The notes under the pieces were generated by a model. It searched no databases, was not told the DNA's origin, and saw only the letters and a list, made by a program, of their open reading frames with translations. The translations under genes were made by a program, and so were the position numbers. From assembly GCA_024347015.1 (NCBI GenBank), contig AP024889.1, positions 1,798,001 to 1,862,000 of the forward strand: a DNA stretch of 64,000 bases. Direction: 5' to 3'. Numbering within the stretch: the first letter of the stretch is position 1; each line of letters starts with the position of its first letter. Source of the DNA: Vibrio pectenicida. Lineage in GTDB: Bacteria; Pseudomonadota; Gammaproteobacteria; Enterobacterales; Vibrionaceae. Shown one piece after another: positions 60,501-64,000 of this stretch.

Positions 60501-63500
60501 GCTGCTGACGTTGGTGCTGATGCTGTAGGTGACGTTTTCGCCATCGGCGTCACTGGCGGACACCGTGCCCAGCACATCACTGTCAACGCGGTTCTCGTTG
60601 TAACTAAAGGCGTAGTTCGCCTGAGCAAACTCGGGCGCGTTATCGTCGAGGTTCAATTCGGTCAACGCCACATTGACGGTGGCGGTTTGCACGCTGCCAA
60701 GGCCCGCGTCTTCAGTGGCGGTCACCACTAAGTTGTGCACGTTGGGGTTAAGCTCAAAGTCGTTGGCAAAGGCGCTCACGCCAGCCGCGGTTAAACTGAT
60801 GGCGCCTGAGGTTGCATCGATTTCAAACAGATCGTTGCCGCCGCTGCTGACGTTGGTGCTGATGCTGTAGGTGACGTTTTCGCCATCGGCGTCACTGGCG
60901 GACACCGTGCCCAGCACATCACTGTCAACGCGGTTTTCGTTGTAACTAAAGGCGTAGCTCGCTTGCCCAAACTCGGGCGCGTTGTCATCGAGGTTCAACT
61001 CGGTCAGCGCCACATTGACGGTGGCGGTTTGCACGCTGCCAAGGCCCGCGTCTTCAGTCGCGGTCACCACTAAGTTGTGCACGTTGGGGTTAAGCTCAAA
61101 GTCGTTGGCAAAGGCGCTCACGCCAGCCGCGGTTAAACTGATGTCACCCGAATTTTCATCAATCTCAAACAGCGCGTTGCCGCCGCTGCTGACGTTGGTG
61201 CTGATGCTGTAGGTGACGTTTTCGCCATCGGCGTCACTGGCGGACACCGTGCCCAGCACATCACTGTCAACGCGGTTTTCGTTGTAACTAAAGGCGTAGC
61301 TCGCTTGCCCAAACTCGGGCGCGTTGTCGTCGAGGTTCAACTCGGTCAGCGCCACATTGACGGTGGCGGTTTGCACGCTGCCAAGGCCCGCATCTTCAGT
61401 CGCGGTCACCACTAAGTTGTGCACGTTGGGGTTGAGCTCAAAGTCGTTAGCAAAGGCCGAGACCCCCGCGGCGGTTAAACTGATGGCGCCACTGATGGGG
61501 TTAATTTCAAACAGCGCGTTGCCGCCACTGCTGACATTGGTGCTGATGCTGTAAGTAACATTCTCGCCATCGGCGTCACTGGCGGACACCGTGCCCAGCA
61601 CATCGGTAGCTGCGCGGTTTTCATTGTAACTAAAAGCGTAGCTCGCCTGATTAAACTCGGGCGCGTTGTCGTCGAGGTTCAATTCGGTCAGCGCCACATT
61701 GACGGTGGCGGTTTGCACGCTGCCAAGGCCCGCGTCTTCAGTCGCGGTCACCACTAAGTTGTGCACGTTGGGGTTAAGCTCAAAGTCGTTAGCAAAGGCC
61801 GAGACCCCCGCGGCGGTTAAACTGATGGCGCCACTGGTGGGGTTAATTTCAAACAGCGCGTTGCCGCCGCTGCTAACATTGGTGCTGATGCTGTAGGTGA
61901 CATTCTCGCCATCGGCGTCACTGGCGGACACCGTGCCCAGCACATCGTTGTCAACGCGGTTTTCGTTATAGCTAAAGGCGTAACTCGCTTGCCCAAACTC
62001 GGGCGCGTTATCGTCGAGGTTCAACTCGGTCAACGCCACATTGACGGTGGCGGTTTGCACGCTGCCAAGGCCCGCGTCTTCAGTGGCCGTGACGACTAAG
62101 TTGTGCACGTTGGGGTTAAGCTCAAAGTCGTTGGCAAAGGCGCTCACGCCAGCCGCGGTGAGACTGATGGCGCCTGAGGTTGCATCGATTTCAAACAGAT
62201 CGTTGCCGCCGCTGCTGACGTTGGTGCTGATGCTGTAGGTGACGTTTTCGCCATCGGCGTCACTGGCGGACACCGTACCCAGTACATCACTGTCAACGCG
62301 GTTTTCGTTGTAGCTAAAGGCGTAGCTGGCTTGCCCAAACTCGGGCGCGTTATCATCGAGGTTCAATTCAGTCAGCGCCACATTGACGGTGGCGGTTTGC
62401 ACGCTGCCAAGGCCGGCGTCTTCAGTCGCGGTCACCACCAAGTTGTGCACGTTGGGGTTAAGCTCAAAGTCGTTAGCAAAGGCCGAGACCCCCGCGGCGG
62501 TTAAGCTGATGTCACCCGAATTTTCATCAATCTCAAACAGATCGTTGCCGCCACTGCTGACGTTGGTGCTGATGCTGTAGGTGACGTTTTCGCCATCGGC
62601 GTCACTGGCTGAAATGGTACCAATCACCGCCGAGTCGGTTGAATTTTCATTGTAACTAAAGGCGTAGCTGGCTTGCCCAAACTCGGGCGCGTTGTCGTCC
62701 AAATTGAGTTCAGTCAACGCCACATTGACGGTGGCGGTTTGCACACTGCCAAGGCCCGCGTCTTCAGTCGCGGTCACCACCAAATTGTGCACATTGGGGT
62801 TAAGCTCAAAGTCATTAGCAAAGGCCGAGACCCCCGCGGCGGTTAAACTGATGTCACCCGAATTTTCATCAATCTCAAACAGATCGTTGCCGCCGCTGCT
62901 GACGTTGGTGCTGATGCTGTAGGTGACGTTTTCGCCATCGGCGTCACTGGCTGAGACAGAGCCCAGCACATCGCTGTCAACGCGGTTTTCGTTATAGCTA
63001 AAGGCGTAACTCGCTTGCCCAAACTCTGGCGCGTTATCGTCGAGGTTCAACTCGGTCAACGCCACATTGACGGTGGCGGTTTGCACGCTGCCAAGGCCCG
63101 CGTCTTCAGTGGCGGTCACCACTAAGTTGTGCACATTGGGGTTAAGCTCAAAGTCGTTAGCAAAGGCCGAGACCCCCGCGGCGGTTAAGCTGATGGCGCC
63201 ACTGGTGGGGTTAATTTCAAACAGCGCGTTGCCGCCGCTGCTAACATTGGTGCTGATGCTGTAGGTGACGTTTTCGCCATCGGCGTCACTGGCGGACACC
63301 GTACCCAGTACATCACTGTCAACGCGGTTTTCGTTATAGCTAAAGGCGTAGCTCGCTTGCCCAAACTCGGGCGCGTTATCGTCGAGGTTCAATTCAGTCA
63401 GCGCCACATTGACGGTGGCGGTTTGCACGCTGCCAAGGCCGGCGTCTTCAGTCGCTGTCACCACCAAGTTGTGCACATTGGGGTTAAGCTCAAAGTCGTT

Positions 63501-64000
63501 AGCAAAGGCCGAGACCCCCGCGGCGGTTAAGCTGATGGCGCCACTGGTGGGGTTAATTTCAAACAGCGCGTTGCCGCCACTGCTGACATTGGTGCTGATG
63601 CTGTAGGTGACGTTTTCGCCATCGGCGTCACTGGCTGACACCGTGCCCAGCACATCGCTGTCCGCTGAGTTCTCGTTGTAACTAAAGCTGTAATTGATAC
63701 CATCGTTGGGCGTAAATACTGGCGAGTTATCATCAACAAGCAAAGTATCTGCAACAAGTAAATTATCTGCAATGATAGCTTCGGTTACCAGATCTAGAAG
63801 CGCTAAGCTCTGAGTTTCAGATAACCCCTGGGACTCGAGGCCTACTGTATCAAAATCAGTGCTTGCTCTAGTTTGTATGGCAGTTCTGTCGACATCTCCA
63901 GTACCAGTAGGACTTGAACCGTTTTGACCACCCGCTGCTGTTGCGAAGTCTTCATTTTGCGTTGGGTCAACACCTTGTTCTATTTGTTCGAATATCGATG
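42573..64000 (-). CDS. Giant LapA-like cadherin-repeat adhesin (5' end beyond window)
   Basis: One frame of at least 7,141 codons that is still open at the right edge. At the N-terminal side, QGVDPTQNEDFATAAGG is a LapA-type retention/LapG segment with TAAG, followed by a stretch resembling residues 94-140 of the left-edge adhesin. Then come 58 cadherin-like repeats of 114 residues (43960-63700), each with ASDADGENVTYSIS and LNLDDNAPEF calcium-type motifs. A non-repeated region follows: a linker (about 43640-43960), a unique region (about 43030-43640) and the C-terminal type I secretion domain (42573-42960, SSDNVFKWLDSTLDSGTDVI). A TTG at 63743 could start a shorter frame but is internal. Secretion and anchoring genes are not in the window. 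A long calcium-stiffened surface fibre for attachment is inferred. Confidence 0.93.
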   Translation of the reverse strand, partial: SIFEQIEQGVDPTQNEDFATAAGGQNGSSPTGTGDVDRTAIQTRASTDFDTVGLESQGLSETQSLALLDLVTEAIIADNLLVADTLLVDDNSPVFTPNDGINYSFSYNENSADSDVLGTVSASDADGENVTYSISTNVSSGGNALFEINPTSGAISLTAAGVSAFANDFELNPNVHNLVVTATEDAGLGSVQTATVNVALTELNLDDNAPEFGQASYAFSYNENRVDSDVLGTVSASDADGENVTYSISTNVSSGGNALFEINPTSGAISLTAAGVSAFANDFELNPNVHNLVVTATEDAGLGSVQTATVNVALTELNLDDNAPEFGQASYAFSYNENRVDSDVLGSVSASDADGENVTYSISTNVSSGGNDLFEIDENSGDISLTAAGVSAFANDFELNPNVHNLVVTATEDAGLGSVQTATVNVALTELNLDDNAPEFGQASYAFSYNENSTDSAVIGTISASDADGENVTYSISTNVSSGGNDLFEIDENSGDISLTAAGVSAFANDFELNPNVHNLVVTATEDAGLGSVQTATVNVALTELNLDDNAPEFGQASYAFSYNENRVDSDVLGTVSASDADGENVTYSISTNVSSGGNDLFEIDATSGAISLTAAGVSAFANDFELNPNVHNLVVTATEDAGLGSVQTATVNVALTELNLDDNAPEFGQASYAFSYNENRVDNDVLGTVSASDADGENVTYSISTNVSSGGNALFEINPTSGAISLTAAGVSAFANDFELNPNVHNLVVTATEDAGLGSVQTATVNVALTELNLDDNAPEFNQASYAFSYNENRAATDVLGTVSASDADGENVTYSISTNVSSGGNALFEINPISGAISLTAAGVSAFANDFELNPNVHNLVVTATEDAGLGSVQTATVNVALTELNLDDNAPEFGQASYAFSYNENRVDSDVLGTVSASDADGENVTYSISTNVSSGGNALFEIDENSGDISLTAAGVSAFANDFELNPNVHNLVVTATEDAGLGSVQTATVNVALTELNLDDNAPEFGQASYAFSYNENRVDSDVLGTVSASDADGENVTYSISTNVSSGGNDLFEIDATSGAISLTAAGVSAFANDFELNPNVHNLVVTATEDAGLGSVQTATVNVALTELNLDDNAPEFAQANYAFSYNENRVDSDVLGTVSASDADGENVTYSISTNVSSGGNALFEIDENSGDISLTAAGVSAFANDFELNPNVHNLVVTATEDAGLGSVQTATVNVALTELNLDDNAPEFAQANYAFSYNENRVDSDVLGTVSASDADGENVTYSISTNVSSGGNALFEINPTSGAISLTAVGVSAFANDFELNPNVHNLVVTATEDAGLDSVQTATVNVALTELNLDDNAPEFGQANYAFSYNENSTDSAVIGTVSASDADGENVTYSISTNVSSGGNALFEINPTSGAISLTAAGVSAFANDFELNPNVHNLVVTATEDAGLGSVKTATVSVALTELNLDDNAPEFGQANYAFSYNENRVDSDVLGTVSASDADGENVTYSISTNVSSGGNDLFEIDATSGAISLTAAGVSAFANDFELNPNVHNLVVTATEDAGLGSVQTATVNVALTELNLDDNAPEFGQASYAFSYNENRVDSDVLGSVSASDADGENVTYSISTNVSSGGNALFEIDENSGDISLTAAGVSAFANDFELNPNVHNLVVTATENAGLGSMQTATVNVALTELNLDDNAPEFGQASYAFSYNENRVDSDVLGTVSASDADGENVTYSISTNISSGGNDLFEIDATSGAISLTAAGVSAFANDFELNPNVHNLVVTATEDAGLGSVQTATVNVALTELNLDDNAPEFGQASYAFSYNENRVDSDVLGSVSASDADGENVTYSISTNVSSGGNALFEIDENSGAISLTAAGVSAFANDFELNPNVHNLVVTATEDAGLGSVQTATVNVALTELNLDDNAPEFGQASYAFSYNENRVDSDVLGSVSASDADGENVTYSISTNVSSGGNDLFEIDENSGDISLTAAGVSAFANDFELNPNVHNLVVTATEDAGLGSVQTATVNVALTELNLDDNAPEFGQASYAFSYNENRVDSDVLGSVSASDADGENVTYSISTNVSSGGNALFEIDENSGAISLTAAGVSAFANDFELNPNVHNLVVTATEDAGLGSVQTATVNVALTELNLDDNAPEFGQASYAFSYNENRVDSDVLGSVSASDADGENVTYSISTNVSSGGNDLFEIDENSGDISLTAAGVSAFANDFELNPNVHNLVVTATEDAGLGSVQTATVNVALTELNLDDNAPEFGQASYAFSYNENSTDSAVIGTISASDADGENVTYSISTNVSSGGNDLFEIDENSGDISLTAAGVSAFANDFELNPNVHNLVVTATEDAGLGSVQTATVNVALTELNLDDNAPEFGQASYAFSYNENRVDSDVLGTVSASDADGENVTYSISTNVSSGGNDLFEIDATSGAISLTAAGVSAFANDFELNPNVHNLVVTATEDAGLGSVQTATVNVALTELNLDDNAPEFGQASYAFSYNENRVDNDVLGTVSASDADGENVTYSISTNVSSGGNDLFEIDENSGDISLTAAGVSAFANDFELNPNVHNLVVTATEDAGLGSVQTATVNVALTELNLDDNAPEFGQASYAFSYNENRVDSDVLGTVSASDADGENVTYSISTNVSSGGNDLFEIDATSGAISLTAAGVSAFANDFELNPNVHNLVVTATEDAGLGSVQTATVNVALTELNLDDNAPEFGQASYAFSYNENRVDNDVLGTVSASDADGENVTYSISTNVSSGGNALFEINPTSGAISLTAAGVSAFANDFELNPNVHNLVVTATEDAGLGSMQTATVNVALTELNLDNNAPEFGQASYAFSYNENRVDSDVLGTVSASDADGENVTYSISTNVSSGGNALFEINPTSGAISLTAAGVSAFANDFELNPNVHNLVVTATEDAGLGSVQTATVNVALTELNLDDNAPEFGQASYAFSYNENSTDSAVIGTVSASDADGENVTYSISTNVSSGGNDLFEIDATSGAISLTAAGVSAFANDFELNPNVHNLVVTATEDAGLGSVQTATVNVALTELNLDDNAPEFGQASYAFSYNENSTDSAVIGTVSASDADGENVTYSISTNVSSGGNALFEINPTSGAISLTAAGVSAFANDFELNPNVHNLVVTATEDAGLGSVQTATVNVALTELNLDDNAPEFNQASYAFSYNENRAATDVLGTVSASDADGENVTYSISTNVSSGGNALFEINPISGAISLTAAGVSAFANDFELNPNVHNLVVTATEDAGLGSVQTATVNVALIELNLDDNAPEFGQASYAFSYNENRVDSDVLGTVSASDADGENVTYSISTNVSSGGNDLFEIDATSGAISLTAAGVSAFANDFELNPNVHNLVVTATEDAGLGSVQTATVNVALTELNLDDNAPEFGQASYAFSYNENSTDSAVIGTVSASDADGENVTYSISTNVSSGGNDLFEIDATSGAISLTAAGVSAFANDFELNPNVHNLVVTATEDAGLGSVQTATVNVALTELNLDDNAPEFGQASYAFSYNENRVDSDVLGTVSASDADGENVTYSISTNVSSGGNDLFEIDATSGAISLTAAGVSAFANDFELNPNVHNLVVTATEDAGLGSVQTATVNVALTELNLDDNAPEFGQASYAFSYNENRVDSDVLGTVSASDADGENVTYSISTNVSSGGNALFEINPTSGAISLTAAGVSAFANDFELNPNVHNLVVTATEDAGLGSVQTATVNVALTELNLDDNAPEFGQASYAFSYNENRVDSDVLGSVSASDADGENVTYSISTNVSSGGNDLFEIDATSGAISLTAAGVSAFANDFELNPNVHNLVVTATEDAGLDSVQTATVNVALTELNLDDNAPEFGQANYAFSYNENSTDSAVIGTVSASDADGENVTYSISTNVSSGGNALFEINPTSGAISLTAAGVSAFANDFELNPNVHNLVVTATEDAGLGSVQTATVNVALTELNLDDNAPEFNQASYAFSYNENRAATDVLGTVSASDADGENVTYSISTNVSSGGNALFEINPISGAISLTAAGVSAFANDFELNPNVHNLVVTATEDAGLGSVQTATVNVALTELNLDDNAPEFGQASYAFSYNENRVDSDVLGTVSASDADGENVTYSISTNVSSGGNALFEIDENSGDISLTAAGVSAFANDFELNPNVHNLVVTATEDAGLGSVQTATVNVALTELNLDDNAPEFAQANYAFSYNENRVDSDVLGTVSASDADGENVTYSISTNVSSGGNALFEINPTSGAISLTAVGVSAFANDFELNPNVHNLVVTATEDAGLDSVQTATVNVALTELNLDDNAPEFGQANYAFSYNENSTDSAVIGTVSASDADGENVTYSISTNVSSGGNALFEINPTSGAISLTAAGVSAFANDFELNPNVHNLVVTATEDAGLGSVQTATVNVALTELNLDDNAPEFNQASYAFSYNENRAATDVLGTVSASDADGENVTYSISTNVSSGGNALFEINPISGAISLTAAGVSAFANDFELNPNVHNLVVTATEDAGLGSVQTATVNVALTELNLDDNAPEFGQASYAFSYNENRVDSDVLGTVSASDADGENVTYSISTNVSSGGNDLFEIDATSGAISLTAAGVSAFANDFELNPNVHNLVVTATEDAGLGSMQTATVNVALTELNLDDNAPEFGQASYAFSYNENRVDSDVLGTVSASDADGENVTYSISTNVSSGGNALFEIDENSGDISLTAAGVSAFANDFELNPNVHNLVVTATEDAGLGSVQTATVNVALTELNLDDNAPEFGQASYAFSYNENRVDSDVLGTVSASDADGENVTYSISTNVSSGGNDLFEIDATSGAISLTAAGVSAFANDFELNPNVHNLVVTATEDAGLGSMQTATVNVALTELNLDDNAPEFGQASYAFSYNENSTDSAVIGTVSASDADGENVTYSISTNVSSGGNALFEINPTSGAISLTAAGVSAFANDFELNPNVHNLVVTATEDAGLGSVQTATVNVALTELNLDDNAPEFNQASYAFSYNENRAATDVLGTVSASDADGENVTYSISTNVSSGGNALFEINPISGAISLTAAGVSAFANDFELNPNVHNLVVTATEDAGLGSVQTATVNVALIELNLDDNAPEFGQASYAFSYNENRVDSDVLGTVSASDADGENVTYSISTNVSSGGNDLFEIDATSGAISLTAAGVSAFANDFELNPNVHNLVVTATEDAGLGSVQTATVNVALTELNLDDNAPEFGQASYAFSYNENSTDSAVIGTVSASDADGENVTYSISTNVSSGGNDLFEIDATSGAISLTAAGVSAFANDFELNPNVHNLVVTATEDAGLGSVQTATVNVALTELNLDDNAPEFGQASYAFSYNENRVDSDVLGTVSASDADGENVTYSISTNVSSGGNDLFEIDATSGAISLTAAGVSAFANDFELNPNVHNLVVTATEDAGLGSVQTATVNVALTELNLDDNAPEFGQASYAFSYNENRVDSDVLGTVSASDADGENVTYSISTNVSSGGNALFEINPTSGAISLTAAGVSAFANDFELNPNVHNLVVTATEDAGLGSVQTATVNVALTELNLDDNAPEFGQASYAFSYNENRVDSDVLGSVSASDADGENVTYSISTNVSSGGNDLFEIDATSGAISLTAAGVSAFANDFELNPNVHNLVVTATEDAGLDSVQTATVNVALTELNLDDNAPEFGQANYAFSYNENSTDSAVIGTVSASDADGENVTYSISTNVSSGGNALFEINPTSGAISLTAAGVSAFANDFELNPNVHNLVVTATEDAGLGSVQTATVSVALTELNLDDNAPEFGQASYAFSYNENSTDSAVIGTVSASDADGENVTYSISTNVSSGGNDLFEIDATSGAISLTAAGVSAFANDFELNPNVHNLVVTATEDAGLGSVQTATVNVALTELNLDDNAPEFGQASYAFSYNENSTDSAVIGTVSASDADGENVTYSISTNVSSGGNALFEINPTSGAISLTAAGVSAFANDFELNPNVHNLVVTATEDAGLGSVQTATVNVALTELNLDDNAPEFNQASYAFSYNENRAATDVLGTVSASDADGENVTYSISTNVSSGGNALFEINPISGAISLTAAGVSAFANDFELNPNVHNLVVTATEDAGLGSVQTATVNVALTELNLDDNAPEFGQASYAFSYNENRVDSDVLGTVSASDADGENVTYSISTNVSSGGNALFEIDENSGDISLTAAGVSAFANDFELNPNVHNLVVTATEDAGLGSVQTATVNVALTELNLDDNAPEFGQASYAFSYNENRVDSDVLGTVSASDADGENVTYSISTNVSSGGNDLFEIDATSGAISLTAAGVSAFANDFELNPNVHNLVVTATEDAGLGSMQTATVNVALTELNLDDNAPEFGQASYAFSYNENRVDSDVLGTVSASDADGENVTYSISTNVSSGGNALFEIDENSGDISLTAAGVSAFANDFELNPNVHNLVVTATEDAGLGSVQTATVNVALTELNLDDNAPEFAQANYAFSYNENRVDSDVLGTVSASDADGENVTYSISTNVSSGGNALFEIDENSGDISLTAAGVSAFANDFELNPNVHNLVVTATEDAGLGSVQTATVNVALTELNLDDNAPEFGQANYAFSYNENRVDSDVLGSVSASDADGENVTYSISTNVSSGGNALFEINPTSGAISLTAAGVTAFTNNFEALSNIHNIVVTATEATGFGAQKSTDVNVMLSEDNVNELPIAESFSIDADNLITVPVIFDSNDVALDRISDEDDDFNSVKLNVMITSLPTYGTLLYTEQSGDTRVLTASDLHTIGQSVDNAKLLNPDNISYVPGAGPSFEIGYSGDTANIMLNNGFFGWGVYVSDTERLITLDNGNTVGVSITGNNGKPLKQYTGNGGHVGWGIGDTDGSGMNKQETLIVDLSGNPLDVVTFGLDGLGGAFTANSNVYVEVTYTFADNTTHVEQYQKDPGHTGNSQILYDFTYSSPNNPIVSMELTSTGGSWELRYLSGSQQITEDVTFDYIAVDSNSSVSSEATVTIDVNDSPQYGVIPADNEITAQLGNQILLGDSSDNVFKWLDSTLDSGTDVIKNFDLGTDLLDFRDILNDNDVEVADLINNIELSVDENDVVLTVSDDGTDQTVILEGVISSFEAAGLIVNDTIVNELNTLTQILKVDS
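43030..43640 (-). other. Unique domain near the C terminus of the giant adhesin
   Basis: About 200 residues that match neither the repeats nor the secretion domain. They include FEIGYSGDTANIMLNNG, FGWGVYVSDTERLITLDNG, GHVGWGIGDTDGSGMNKQ and STGGSWELRYLSGSQQI. The region is aromatic and glycine-rich. In other RTX adhesins the ligand-binding domains lie here, at the end that is outermost after type I secretion. Family not recognised. Confidence 0.6.
46751..49359 (-). repeat. Segmental duplication within the array (copy 1, pairs with 52223-54831)
   Basis: Lines compared between this block and 52223-54831 are identical at an offset of 5,472 bp, which is 16 units. Divergence starts at about 46750 (aaaag versus aaagg) and 49360 (tcatcg versus tcgtcg). 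A second pair at the same offset is about 56668-57728 and 62140-63200. Not every base was checked. Confidence 0.7.
52223..54831 (-). repeat. Segmental duplication within the array (copy 2, pairs with 46751-49359)
   Basis: This is the partner block of 46751-49359, 16 units away. It carries the same order of unit variants, including a rare Thr-to-Ile change (VALIELN) present in both copies at the same place. Confidence 0.7.
63930..63941 (-). other. LapG-type cleavage motif (TAAG)
   Basis: These bases encode Thr-Ala-Ala-Gly in the context DPTQNEDFATAAGGQNGSS, like the site where LapG cuts LapA between the alanines. The matching position in the left-edge adhesin reads TASG. Confidence 0.75.

Larger units (their letters stand above)
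43960..63700 (-). repeat. 58-copy 342-bp tandem repeat array
   Basis: A 342-bp unit (114 residues) is repeated 58 times without an indel that breaks the frame. The last copy (about 43960-44260) is diverged (GVTAFTNNFEALSNIHN) and the first is partly so. Copies differ mainly at three short places: the linker before YAFSYNEN, the eight residues after it (RVDSDVLG, STDSAVIG, RAATDVLG or RVDNDVLG), and the segment around LFEI (NPTSGA, NPISGA, DENSGD, DENSGA or DATSGA). Confidence 0.95.

Noticed and set aside
44257..63606. Recurring plus-strand open frames of 65-76 residues, and minus-strand out-of-frame ones, every 342 bp
   Set aside because: They are shadows of the repeat unit. Their spacing equals the unit, they lack start signals and family features, and the minus-strand cadherin frame explains the DNA.
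43960..63700. Regular repeats as a CRISPR array
   Set aside because: The 342-bp units are directly adjacent coding repeats with no unique spacers.
42573..63743. Start of the giant adhesin at the TTG at 63743
   Set aside because: The frame stays open to 64000, and the upstream part matches the retention-module region of the other adhesin, so the true start is beyond the window.

Overview
The window looks like chromosomal DNA from a member of the Vibrionaceae, most likely Vibrio or a close relative. The evidence is the TtpC-ExbB2-ExbD2-TonB2 operon flanked by a DUF3450 gene and a TPR gene, the long 367-residue form of PurC, the norspermidine genes (fused diaminobutyrate aminotransferase/decarboxylase, carboxynorspermidine dehydrogenase, NspC), a SulA-like SOS gene, and the order gyrA-ubiG-nrdA-nrdB-yfaE. 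Outside the right-hand third the DNA is AT-rich. I see no rRNA, tRNA, CRISPR array, transposase or integrase.

Layout. 1-2815 (minus) is the start of a large LapA/RTX-type surface adhesin that runs off the left edge. 3543-8404 (minus) is the six-gene TonB2 energy-transduction operon. 8.6-14.8 kb holds an MBL-fold hydrolase, a DMT permease, a glycerophosphodiesterase, SulA with a good LexA box, PurC with a consensus-matching PurR box, an AraC-type regulator and a lipoprotein. 15.0-18.4 kb is an amino-acid catabolism module: an M20 amidohydrolase, an Lrp/AsnC regulator and a diaminopropionate ammonia-lyase-like enzyme. 18.6-21.4 kb has a probable subclass B1 metallo-beta-lactamase and a dCache chemoreceptor. 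21.7-29.6 kb is housekeeping: gyrA, ubiG, and the class Ia ribonucleotide reductase genes nrdA, nrdB and yfaE. 29.6-36.7 kb is mixed: a CinA/YfaY-like protein, a DUF3943 protein, a MOSC protein, two small proteins, an AraC-type regulator, an SGNH esterase without a visible signal peptide, and an ACT-domain protein behind a perfect FNR box. 36.7-42.1 kb is the norspermidine operon.

42573-64000 (minus) is one open reading frame of at least 7,141 codons that continues past the right edge. It encodes a giant adhesin. At its N-terminal side is a LapA-like retention segment with a TAAG LapG-type site. Then come 58 cadherin-like repeats of 114 residues (342 bp), a unique region near the C terminus, and a type I secretion signal. 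The repeats are almost identical at DNA level, clearly richer in G+C than the flanks, and arranged in higher-order duplications, including blocks copied at an offset of exactly 16 units (5,472 bp).

How it may fit together. Both window ends carry paralogous adhesins of the family that LapG cleaves and LapD regulates. The adhesin at the left edge has TASG where the one at the right edge has TAAG, so the two may be released differently. Norspermidine, made by the operon beside the giant adhesin, is a known biofilm signal in Vibrio. A functional link is therefore attractive, but here it rests only on proximity.

Limits. No database search was possible. Family calls rest on motifs, length and gene order. 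Repeat counts come from reading the translated frame, and long repeat arrays are prone to assembly error.
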